From Symsagittifera roscoffensis (lineage: Eukaryota; Xenacoelomorpha; Acoela; Convolutidae), in contig NC_087071.1 of NCBI RefSeq assembly GCF_963678635.1, positions 29,438,141 through 29,502,140 on the forward strand: 64,000 nucleotides of DNA, given 5' to 3'. The notes beneath the pieces are model-generated. The model did no database searches, was not told the origin of the DNA, and was given only the letters and a program-made list of their open reading frames with translations. A program made the position numbers and the translations under genes. Shown piece by piece: positions 9,942-21,021 of this stretch. Within the stretch, counting starts at the first letter, position 1. Each line of letters begins with the position of its first letter.

Positions 9942-10409
9942 CAAACAAAATTAGACCTAGACAACCACTTCTTACACCATAAAAAGCAAAAGAAAAACCT
10001 GAATGTTATATGAAGGATTTATGTTCACATCTGAGGAAAATCAAATAATTTGTCAGAAAAGTGGTTTGACATGTTCAAAAAATAAATTCTTTTGATGTGA
10101 GAAGTAAACAACGGCTATTGAAACCTCATTTGTTAAACTAGATTATGTTAGTGCTACATAACATCAATACTGCTCGTATCAAGGCGAAGCCCTGAATGTA
10201 TGGAGCAAAGAGTTTGAGCTAAGTATGGAGTTTAAAAAACCAAGTCTCTTCCTCAATTCATTCTGAAACGATTTTGTAAGGTGGGAGGATATGGAAACAA
10301 GCAGTTTTAGCCATATTTTAGACAAAGCAAAATTCTATAGCGGTGCGCACACTGGATTAGTAACATGCAGCTCAAGAGATCAGTTTCTCGATCAATCACC
10401 CGAGAAAAC

Positions 10410-10637
10410 GGCTCTTTTCCAGTCCCCCCCCCCCCCTTCAAATTAATTTTTGAAAATTTTTTTAACGTTTTCATAATGCAATGAAAATTGGCATGGTGAG
10501 CAAATTGACAATTGTGAACAGATTTTTTCTTCATACATTACAGCGTAACATCACGCATTTAGCCGTAATAACACGTAAAACAAACATAAAACTCGGTATT
10601 TTGAAAGGTGGGGGGGGGGGGGGAGTGGAAAAGAGCC
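10410..10637. mobile_element. MITE A
   Basis: A complete element with GGCTCTTTTCCAG and GGAAAAGAGCC ends and C and G runs of 10 or more inside the TIRs. Flanks gagaaaac and aaaaaaac match at 6 of 8. It lies 50 bp beyond the right edge of the segmental duplication. Confidence 0.85.
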
Positions 10638-10790
10638 AAAAAAACATCCCCATAAAAAACCACCCCAAAGAAAAACATTTATAATCTTCTCTTTCTTTCA
10701 AAGTCGGAATATAAAGTTGAGAGTATAAATTGAAGGCTATTATGAAGCAAGTACATATGATTCGTTTTGATTCCACTATAGTTCATTGCA

Positions 10791-10998
10791 AAATTTTTCC
10801 AGCTTCCCACCCTTAATTTTTTTCTGAAATTCATTTTAAGAAAGTTTGTTCAAATTGATTGTTGTGTTCTAATCTGCAGAAGAACGTGGAAGCGTTATCC
10901 AGTTACAATATATATCACATGCAAATATCAGTACGCACAACTTTTCAACAATTTTAATTCGTAATTTTACGAGGGGGTGCAAAGCTGGAAATGAGTCC
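10791..10998. mobile_element. Degenerate MITE A-like element
   Basis: It has ends resembling 'ttttccagcttccc' and 'gaggggg...agctggaaatgag', with a body showing weak similarity to family A. No clear target duplication. Confidence 0.4.
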
Positions 10999-11250
10999 AA
11001 TGCGAGTGCCCAATCGCTAGATCGGTGATTCAAGCACCACCCTGATTGGGAGTTTCTGAAGAGTAAAAAAAGCAGAAAGGTTAACTGATTAGGCGGTTTG
11101 AACATAAGAAATAGACCGGCTGGAAATCAGTTTGAAATACAGTTTTTGTTTAAATTTCTGAAAAGAGAGTATTTTCCTTCTCAAAAGAGTAAAAAATCTC
11201 ACATTTTATCAGAACTTTGTGAAAAAAAGCTATTTCCGTGCAGAATAATT

Positions 11251-11466
11251 GGCTCTTTTCCAGTCCACCCCTCTTTCAAAATACCGAGTTTTATCTTTGT
11301 TTTACGTGTTATTACGGCTAAATGCGTGATGTTACGCTGTAATTTATGAAGAACAAATCTGTTCAGAATTGTCGATTTGTTCACCACGCCAAATTTCATT
11401 GCATTATTACAACGTTAAATAGACTTTTTAAATTTGAATTTAAAAGGGGGGAACTGGAAAAGAGCC
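11251..11466. mobile_element. MITE A
   Basis: A textbook copy: GGCTCTTTTCCAG to CTGGAAAAGAGCC with a perfect 8-bp target duplication gaataatt (11243-11250 and 11467-11474). The interior landmark 'gcgtgatgttacgctgtaa' is intact. Confidence 0.93.
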
Positions 11467-11474
11467 GAATAATT

Positions 11475-12210
11475 GAGTGAAGTTTGCCCCTCGAACCGAG
11501 TTTTATATGAAAAAGCATTCTCTTGAATTAACCTGATTCTGATAATTGATTTGTTGGAGTAGTTTTATAAAATTGCAAGCCCAAACTGCGGTTTTTTGTT
11601 GCACTTTTCCAACTTTTGATAGCATCGACCATGACGCGCAAATTTTTTTGAGTGTGTTTAAACCTCAATCAATTTTTTTCAAAGGTTGTTTAATAAAAAG
11701 AATTGCTCAATTTAACCCGTTTTAGCCGCATACCACCGCGACTGTTAGCCCTACCGTTTCGCCGTGATGCTGTACCGTTTAACAGATGAAACGTATCCGT
11801 TGAAAAAACTACCCTAAAAGTTACCTGAAACTTAGGGACTCGCATTCGAGAGTTTTTAGATTAATTTCGATAAACAAACGTTTCTTTTTCTTATGCATAA
11901 AATTTTTATCAACTATTTACCGTTAGCTGATATCCAAAAATACTTAAGCACTTACATTTAGGTTTAAGTTTGAACGCTGAAAATCAGCAAAAGTCTTTCC
12001 AAATTTTCTTAAAAAACTCTCAAAAGAGCTTAGTAAAGACAAAATTGAAAAATAGCACAAGGTAATTAGTTACTCCTTAAAAAGGCAGCAATTGAATTAT
12101 GATAAACTTCCTACAATGAAAAAACTAGTTGCTTTTTAGCTGTAAAACAAAAACACAAAAACTAAAAGCAGCCACTGTATCTGTATTTTGTCAAAAACTC
12201 CATTACGAGG
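11475..12210. other. No gene recognised
   Basis: AT-rich sequence with a few GC-richer patches around 11.72-11.80 kb ('cccgttttagccgcataccaccgcg'-like). I see no coding exon with splice borders. Confidence 0.35.
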
Positions 12211-12406
12211 CCAAACTGTGCATTTTTGGCATCAATTTTATGATGTAATGAGTGGTTTTACAAGTTTCATTATGAAGAGGAAATATTTTGTCATAGCCCG
12301 ATTAGTCCGCATGCCAATTTTCTCGTTAATTGGTTGGTGGTGGGTGGGGGGAGGAGGCAGGTAATTTTACTTGTAAAAAGTTGCAGGTGGGGGAGGAACA
12401 AGAGCC
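12211..12406. mobile_element. Degenerate MITE B
   Basis: Contains 'atgtaatgagtggttttacaag' with mismatches to the B consensus, a long G-rich segment and a GAACAAGAGCC right end. The left end is decayed and no target duplication is visible. Confidence 0.65.
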
Positions 12407-12899
12407 TTATAGATATCTAGTTTTAACATGGGCTTTAACAATGAGTGTGACCAAAATCTCAAACTAAAAAAACTAACAACGAAAAAATAAAGCAAAAAAA
12501 ACTAAATTCATTCATTCTCCAGCATTCTCAGAAATTTAAAAAAAATTAGGATTAGAACAGGAGATATTTAAGACTTGTGAGAAACAACAGAGATTATATT
12601 TTTAATTGAGTTTATTGTTCAGTTTAGTCTCGTGTTTTGTTGTCCTTTTGTTCGATAGACAACGAGAGTTCTACAAGTTTCGCGGTGATCTTTTTCTTTG
12701 GAATATTTAATCTTATGGCTAATTTTTAAACTAAACCCAGATAGCCAATAACTTTTTTTTGCTTCCTTGAGTTTTTTCAAAAATCGAAATTTGACCACGA
12801 TGAGAAAATGAAAAAATCAACCCCACAAAAAGCTGCTAGAAACGACCCCACAAACAGTGTTACAAATGAAAAAGCCATTCAACAATAAATATTTGGCAG

Positions 12900-15800
12900 A
12901 ATCTCGACGACAAGCTGTACCCTGCCAGAGTGGAAAGTGTCCTCAATTTACTTAACTTCGTTTGCAGACAATCAATTCATGAAGGCTATTGACTCAAAGT
13001 ACATGAGTTCTGATTTCAATCTAACCTACATCAAAACCCGTCTACAAGCAAAACGAGAAAAACAGTTGAGAAAATTCAAATCAGTGATACGCTGTAAAAA
13101 AACTTTTCCAGAACCCGTAGAAAAACAAATTGGACAACCACAGCGGCTCAACTGAAGGTGCTCAACAGAAGGTGCTGAACTGGAAAATTTTTTGCAAATC
13201 ACTCTTTCGAAACTGTACAAGTCGGAAAACATCCTCAGTTTTGCGTCGGGTTTACCTAGTCTTATCACCGTTTTGAAATCGCTAGGAAATAAACGCATTT
13301 TGATTGTAATCAGACTTCAATCAATTTCTAAAGTAAAAACACAAGAAAAAAGACTTAGCTTACCGGTGAAAGTAAATTGTTTTGGAAATGCTCTGTGGCA
13401 TGCAAATGCAGTTACCTTGATTGCAAAAGCACACATAGGTTCTCCTTACATGTTGCTGTGAAAAAAAATCAGAGCGAATCAGATGAACAAGGAGGGTAAA
13501 AACAACAACAATAAACGCCGTCCAAATTCGTAAAAAGCGCCCCGCCAAATTGCAACAAATCAGCTACTTAGCAGTTCAATGTTGTGGATTCGTCCTTGAA
13601 CAGAAAAATCACAAAAGTTCCTGTGCTTTACTCAGAAATCGGTTCTTGCACTGACTTGACTACTGTCTTCGTATTGCACGACTCTTATTGTACCGACTCA
13701 TGGGTCTTGGCAATTCTCCTAAAACGGTTGAAACTGAAGTGTAAGAAACTAAAAATTGTAATGATTGATTTTAAGTCGACATAACGCGTCCCCTCACAAT
13801 AGGCTGATTGATTTTCTCAAAAGAAGTTTTTGCCAAATTCGATCACTTTAAAAATTGATTTAATTGTCGTTATGGAAAGTCTGAGCGTTGGTTCCGAAAC
13901 GATAACCGTTGCAATTCTGCACGATCAATTCCCGCATTTTCAGTTGCATACAAAACCAGTTGCTTACAAATTTTCTATTGTTAAGATGATTCTGAGGCAT
14001 TTCCCACCACCAGCTATGTTCAACTACCTTAACCTGCAACTGTGAAGGTTAGCGCTTGTCAACTAATTGGAAGTTTAGTTTGAACCTGACTCTTATGGGA
14101 CAATCAAACAAGCAAAATGAACTTGCTTGAGAAATTGTTGATAGAATCAGTTACTCTGTTAGTATGCTCCAGCTGATCATCAGATCCATTTCCACTGATA
14201 GTTTTTGAAATCTCTTGAAAACGATATCGTACAATTAAAATCTCTTGGAAAACGCCTAGAGAAAGATCCATACGCATCAGATAACCTTTGCCTTTTAGAA
14301 AGTGCTGCCTGATCTTGTTTAGCCTCTCTAAACAAAAAAAATATTCTGAATAAGAGTGGTACCTTCCAGGTATTTTTTTCTAAACCCATACAAAGTCGGC
14401 TAAGTGCGGCGGTTTCTAAATCTTTAAAACAGTTTTTTTTAACTGGAAGTCGCTAATTAATTCCTTTTTTGTCGTTCCAGATCTGCGGAAAAAACTGTTT
14501 TTGTTAAAATGCGCTTCCGAGAGTTCAAGTAAGCATTATCCTCTGACATCAAAGGCATGTTTACGATGGTCAGCTACTCTACCATTAAAGTTGCGTTTTA
14601 TGAGGCGGGAAGATCCCGCATTTGTTAGTAGTGTGTTTCTAAATACAAGGCATATATTCGGCATATAAATACAAGGCAAATACAAGGCATATACAACTTT
14701 CTACTTACATTATTCTCCGAAAAACCGTCGATAACCCAGATCAACGTTACCCTATAGCTGCTTCAGCTGTTTCCTTGCTGTTTGATTGACTTGCTTAGGT
14801 TAGGCGGGTTCAACATGAATAATTTTGTTTGTAAAATCCCATAATAGTCGAAAACAAAGAAAAACCCAGAAAAACCAGTTCCAAAACACTGAAGCAATCT
14901 TTACCGCTCCGAATTTTCCGAAATTTATTTTGAGCAACCCAGTACGTTGGTTGTGAACAGAGGAGTTGATTGCAAAATCAAAGAATATTTTACGCAGCGA
15001 TCGATTCTAAAGTTTGTGTCATCCGTGTTCGACACCAAATTTGTCGTTCCATACACCAGGCGGGAACGCTAGTTTTTAAAAAAATATATCTGGCAAATGA
15101 ATGTTCAGCAGTGGTGAATACTTCTATCAGACGACATGTACTGCAGTTTCGTTGAATGGCACTCAGAATGACAAAAATTAGGTCAGCTCACTTCCGCGGT
15201 TTGTTTTTTTTTTCCCAATGGATGAGATGGATCTGTACTTTCTCGATGACAGCTCGTTTTCGCTTTGTCGTTTTTTGTTCTGTCAGTTTCTTGCGCATTG
15301 AGCGAACGCTAAGCTAAATTGTCAACTGGTGGTTTTTCTTAGACAAGACAAAAGTAGAGTCAATGAAGACGCTTTCGATTTCAAAACAGGAAACTCAGGC
15401 TGCTCTTTGTGCTCTTCACTTGAAGGTTGTTTTCGGGAAAGGTCAAACAATGAGCTTTTTTGAAGTTTTATAGTCATTTACATGTTGAAATGGACAAGCC
15501 AACAGATCGTGCTCCTTGTATTTTGGATAGCTAAATCTTTGCAAACAAAATCACTAGACCAACGTTTTCATGTCTTGACCAGTGACAAACCCGCTGAAAA
15601 CGGAAATGTAGTTGTTTTTTCTGACTCCCTCAAGCAAATCAGTTGGCGGCTCTTCCTTTTTGAAACTTCTGCTTGACCTTTCAAGAAAAAATGAAAGTTA
15701 TTAAAAACACACCTAGATGGTCTGGTCTTATATCTGACGGAGACTTTAGAAGATTGTTCAAATGTTTTGTTCAATGCAGTTAAAACCGTATTCGCAATGC

Positions 15801-16860
15801 AAAAAAGTAAGCTCGTTCTCCAATATATAGCGATCGCAAATACATTGAGACTCTTACCAATTCATGTTTGATCAGAACCTTGGATAAGGCCATCATCGAC
15901 CCACCAAAGTTTTCACCGCGGAAAAATTTCTGCGTATTTTCAAGTAGAGTCATTGCCAGAGGCAAAAATAGGCACTTTGCTACTGGAAAAATGTTAAAAA
16001 AACATCCGTTTATCGTCGAATTCGCATTTTAAAAAACCAAACGTAATGATCACAACATCTAGCCGTTTTAAACGTCTCTCCGCAACTATTTTAACGTTTC
16101 GTCACCTTTTAATTTTGTTAGGCGTCACCGAATAATTCGATTTCTTTTTTCAGATTTTTTACATTAAGCACAATCATCATTCCATTGACTGCCTTTCTTC
16201 AGTAATTCATCAGCATTTTGTGCTATTACTGTCGATATCTGCCTTAAAAGCTAATGGGAATTCGAATGGATTGCATATGCTGTACAAAGCAAAAAGCAAA
16301 ACTTTGAGCCACTGATGTCTTTTCTTCCAGTAGAGAGCTAAAATTACAAACAGAAACTGTTCTCAAACTGCGTACACATGTTTTTCGCCGTTTCGTATAA
16401 TCATTTTTTTTCCCGAAACCATGTTTATTTTTTTATTTGTTCAAATACACGCCCAGTTCACACTGATTGAATTCAAAACCATGAGTGAACATCCTATGAA
16501 AACGGTCAGTGGCACGATTTTGTAGGAGCTGAAAAAGAGTTTCTGATTTGCATCAAAAATTGGAACGCCAAATCTCAATTGTCGAACGTTCTCGAAAGCG
16601 CTAATTGGAAGTATTATACCCCTAGTGCATAAAATGAAGATGGAGCATGGGCGCGAATAGCTCTAAGTTGCAACCGCTTATTTTATGCAATCTTGGAGTT
16701 AAAAAGTCTGACCAGGTTTCGATAACTAACGTGCGCTTAGTCAAAATATTGATCAACCACCGACGCTTAAGGCCATTTCCGACAATCTGTAAACGGTATA
16801 GCTCGTTCTTTCTCGTCCTTGTGGTGGAGGATAATAATGTTACATAGCGTTGATTTAGAA
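12900..16860. other. Unrecognised coding-like relic region
   Basis: About 4 kb of more balanced base composition than its surroundings. It has many short open frames of 60-90 codons on both strands (for example 12937-13155 and 15482-15676, both plus). None matches a family I recognise, and adjacent frames are broken by stops. It could be a decayed retroelement or virus-like element, or exons of a gene I cannot identify. I found no terminal repeats bounding it. Confidence 0.3.
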
Positions 16861-18540
16861 GTATAGAACGAAAAATAAAACAAAAACAAATGCTAATTTT
16901 ACAAAATCATTATAGTACACGGAATTGCATAATACACGATCGTTTGAGCTGCAACGACATTTCTCTAATAAAAGGAGTTAAAAAATGGAAAAAACTGAAC
17001 ATAAGAACAAGACCTGTGGAAAATCAGTCTGCTATGAAAATTAAGTTTGAATTGATAAGAACCAAAAAGTTTTACTAAAAGAATGAAAAAACCCAAATTT
17101 TGTCTTAGTGGAAGAAAAAAAATTGACATTTCTTTGTAACATATTTGTCTGAGTTATGCCCTTTTGGACAATTATCTTATGGAGAACATTTGAAACTTAC
17201 CCGCCTCTGTTGATTGTTTGATTTGAGTAAAAATTGACTGAGTACAGAGACAGTATAAAAATTCTTTACACTGTTTCCACACCATCGAAACTGTTTATTT
17301 TATAGCTGTGTTTGTGTGTAATTAGGGCTAAACGCGTATAAAAAATCTGTTCACAATTGATAGTTTGTTCACCAAGTTCAATTGCAAAACAACAAAATTA
17401 AAAAAATTCTCAGAACTGAAGCTCATTAAAGGAGGAAAGACATTTTAATTTATGAGATCAAACAAAACGTTTAAATTGTCAAAAAAAAAACAAATCAAAG
17501 TGCGTACGAAACTAATTTTCTACTTGAGCAAAAGTTTTCGACAGATCGATTAATTCAATAATAAAGTAGAGAAACTTGGCATTGTGAACAAACTAATTAT
17601 GTGAATAGATTGGATATTCTTGCTCTACAGCGTAAGCTTAAATTTTTTGCTATACTTACAACAAAAATAAAATAAAAAAAACGGATAGTATGTTGCTGTG
17701 AAAGCAGCACAGTAGCGCAGAATGTTGCGACTAAAGTAAAAAAAGGATAAGTTTTTAAAAACTTTTCTTCAAGTTGGTATTGTTTTTTGTGTGGGGTATG
17801 ATTCTAGAACGATGAACTCAAAGATATGCTCGTCTTTAAACAGAAAAAAAAGATCATAATTTTAAGTTTTTTTTCTAAACTTCTGATCATTTAAAATTTT
17901 TTGAAAATTGTTTGTTAAAGAAACGCTAGCTAAAAGAAAAATTCCACCCAACTAGTTTTTCAAGGTAAAGTCAATTTATTTTTACTCTTAAAAAACTAAA
18001 AGTTACGTAAATTTTGAATAACAAGCGATACACGCTCGCGTAACTTGCTCGAATATTGACGAAATCACAAAAAAATTCATGCCTTTTTTTCAAGACAGGG
18101 TATTTTTTGAGTTTGTTCAGTGTAGTGCAAATTACGACTGAAATTAATTTAGGATAATACTTGACTCGGTCCGATGCTTATTTTTTGTAACTAATTTTGC
18201 GAGGAAAATAAAGAAAAAGAAAAAAATTTGCGAGGAAAACAGAGAAAAAGAAAAAAACTACAAAGTTACTCCCCATTATCAATGGTCAGAAAGATAAGAG
18301 TTTGGAAGTCCAAATTAATACAACTAGTTTTTGAAGCAAAATTTTGAGTCTTGGGCATTAATGTCTTTCGAGTTTTACAAACACAACTCGTCAATTTTGC
18401 TGATGAAAAAACAATCAAGCACAAACAACTTTCGTCCTTTTCTTCAGTTTATAAGGTTCGAAAGCCTTTTCATTGCAGATAATAATTTGTTTGCCACTTT
18501 CCAGTAATCTAACTCAGTTTGTCAGTTCTTTAAGCAAATT
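16861..18540. other. No gene; degenerate MITE A trace and small repeats
   Basis: Around 17.27-17.42 kb, segments such as 'taattagggctaaacgcgt' and 'gatagtttgttcaccaag' resemble the family A interior, strongly decayed. At 18.20-18.26 kb a 34-bp unit 'gcgaggaaaa...agaaaaagaaaaaaa' occurs twice in tandem. Nothing else recognised. Confidence 0.4.
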
Positions 18541-18544
18541 TTTT

Positions 18545-18720
18545 TTTACCTCGCACGAAGATCAATTTTATGGAGTAACGAGTGGTTTACAAGATTACGT
18601 ATGAAGTCTAAATATCTCTGACCTAGCCTAATTAGTCCGCATTCCAATCTTCATAGCAATCGATCTATGCAAACTAGTATTATAGTTGAATGAACTTACA
18701 AGTGAGGGAAAGTAAAAGAC
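18545..18720. mobile_element. Degenerate MITE B
   Basis: Carries 'acctcgcacgaagatcaattttatg', 'taacgagtggtt' and 'cctaattagtccgcattcc' in B order. The right TIR is decayed. Confidence 0.6.
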
Positions 18721-19944
18721 AAATTTTCTTCAAATTGCCATTGCACAAATTTTATTACTCTTTTGTTGACATGTGCTTTTTTTTTAAACAAACGGATCAC
18801 AAACATACCATTAAGCGAACACAGCAAAAAAGCCTATCATACACTCTTCATGCATTTCTGTAAGTTCACAAAAATGCGTGAAAGTTCTATGATAAGTGAT
18901 TTTTTTTCTAGAAAAATTATATCACTAGCGTTTTTCCATAAACCAAAATCTTTGACTTTTGATTTCAATTTAATTTTTTCTCAAAGCTTTTTTGTTATGT
19001 TGTTAGCTGAACATAAGTGACAACGACTTTGAGTTATTTAAAGCTAGAGTCATCAAAATTTCGACAATCTTGTTTATACAAGGCATTGCAAACAACCTGA
19101 GTTGTCATAGAATTTTTTTATGGATATGATGTAAAGAAAGTATCAAACTTTAATAAAAACAAAACTTTAATGAAAATTGATTTTTTGATTATCGAACTAT
19201 CAAAATTTCGACAATCAATTTTTTATAGTATCAAGTTTTTTTGTAAAGTTTTGATTTTATGAATAATCAGTCATTGATGAAATCATACTTAAACATGTCA
19301 TAAAACAATAGGCGTTTTCAGAGAAAAAGATTTTAAATAATTCAGAGAAAGAGAATGATTTTTAATCACTTTCTCTACCAATCATTGGGAGTGCTTCGAC
19401 TGTGCTTGATTTAATTTTCTACCGGAATCTGCTTCTCGAATTTGGAGTTTCAGTTGGCACCTCTGTACTTTCCAAATAATCGATTTACAGGTTGTGCACC
19501 AAGACTCAAGTTGTCGTTAAAGGTGACGTAATTTTACCGAAAGTTCCTTTTAGCACTGATGTACATAAGGTTGCAATAAAGAACTAGTTCAAATCTTTTG
19601 AGTTTAAACTTGATCATCAATCATGTTTTTTTTTCATTTCGACATCTTTTTTAAAGTAAAACTTACCTACGGTTCCAATCAAGAATTACCAATGATTAGA
19701 ATAAAGTGGCTCTTTAAAGTTTTTCTTTCTGCTCTCAAAAAAGACATTGAAATGTTTTTTTTTCGTCAGACACGATTGCGCCATTTATGATTTTTTGAGT
19801 TCTAAAAATATTCAAAGTTGGATTAATAAGGGAAGTTCAAAGAAGTTGAAAAGTTAAGAAAAACGTTTTAAGCGTATGACCATGTGACGGATAAAAACTG
19901 TGAGTTGTTTAATGTCCTTTTATTTATCTTTGGTATCGCAAAAT
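18721..19944. other. No gene recognised
   Basis: AT-rich sequence. The frame at 18763-19020 is Phe/Lys/Ser-rich and looks composition-driven. A short segment 'caaaatttcgacaatc' occurs twice near 19.05 and 19.20 kb. Confidence 0.35.
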
Positions 19945-20130
19945 CAATTATAATTGAGTTTCATAGTCAGTGTCCACAAAAGTTATAAAAAAAATAGATT
20001 ATAATCAATTAAAAACAACTATAATTGTACTTTTTTTCGAGGCAAAAAATCCATTTTATTTAATTTAATGGATTTTTTTTCCTTTTTATGGATACTGACA
20101 ATAGAATTCTTTTATAATCAATTTTTTTCA
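19945..20130. repeat. AT-palindromic repeat (family D)
   Basis: Imperfect TTATAATCAATTATAAT-type words bounded by 'cagtgtccacaaaa' and 'ggatactgacaat'. Similar boundary words recur at 47.95 and 48.06 kb, suggesting a mobile element with inverted 'gtgtccacaaaa' ends. Confidence 0.5.
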
Positions 20131-20204
20131 TATCATTGAGATGCAAAAATCAACCCACATAAAATGTTTTCTGGAGTTTAAACTAAAATTGGTTAGTTGT
20201 TGTT

Positions 20205-20560
20205 CGATTTAGTTTTTTTCTGCCCCCCATTCTCCACGCTTCCCCACACAGGTGTAGAGCTCAACAGGTGCAAAGGAGATGTGGTTCAGATGAGGTGCGG
20301 AGGGTGATTGGGACGGTGTTTCAGGTTGGAGGGGGCGGAGCCAAGGGGCAATCGCTAGGGGGGGGGGGGGGGAGCTTAACAGAATCTTTTTGCAAATTGA
20401 GTTTAGGTTTAGAAATTGAGTAGGCCGTACAGTCGCTTTGCAAAGTTTCCTCATTTCCCAATTGATAAATACATAAACTCTTGCAAAACTTTGAACGACG
20501 CGAAACAAAAATAAAGCGTAAAGTGGAGAAAAATCCATTTTAATGTGATTTTATCCTTAT
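20205..20560. repeat. Dispersed repeat E, copy 1, with poly-G core
   Basis: Its right part ('ttttgcaaattgag', 'tttgcaaagtttcctc', 'cgacgcgaaacaaaaataaag', 'aaaatccattttaatg') matches 47420-47600 in inverted orientation. The left part is G/C-rich, with a 14-nt G run near 20358. The two copies show this is a dispersed element, not a gene. Confidence 0.6.
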
Positions 20561-21021
20561 TTTTTAATTACAATGGATTTCAAATGAATTATAATGTTTG
20601 CGACAAAAAATTGAATTAAATCCTTTTTTCCACTTTTGTTGTCTGAGCGTAACATGGGAATCGATTATATTGACAACAATTTAGACCACGAAAGTCTATT
20701 TATTTTTACTTTTAGATGACAGATGCTTAATATACTGAACTTAATGCATATGTGATCTGAAAGGGCCAAAACTGTTGATCAGTGCCAAGAAACAAACCTA
20801 TTGAAGAAGCGTCTTTTACATGTTGAGATATCAGTATAACAGTATATTGTTTTCATCTGTAAAGCTGGTTAAGTCAACTCATTCAATTATCTGAGCAAAA
20901 CATGTTATAATGATTTTTAGTTCAATTTCAGTTATTCTTCAAACTTCTTAATTTTTGAATATTATTTGGATAGTAAGAAAAGCCGTAAAATAGAGCAGCA
21001 AACATTAAATTAAACGACGGC
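20561..21021. other. No gene recognised
   Basis: AT-rich 3' flank of the sulfotransferase-like gene. No further exon seen. Confidence 0.35.

Larger units (their letters stand above)
8438..10360 (+). repeat. Segmental duplication, copy 2 (1923 bp)
   Basis: Near-identical direct copy of 6398-8341, separated from it by 96 bp (8342-8437, AT-palindromic). The main difference is loss of about 21 bp after 9137 relative to copy 1, plus a few substitutions and small changes near the right end. Because the copies include the flanking target duplications of their MITEs, the MITEs were already in place when the block duplicated. Confidence 0.95.
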
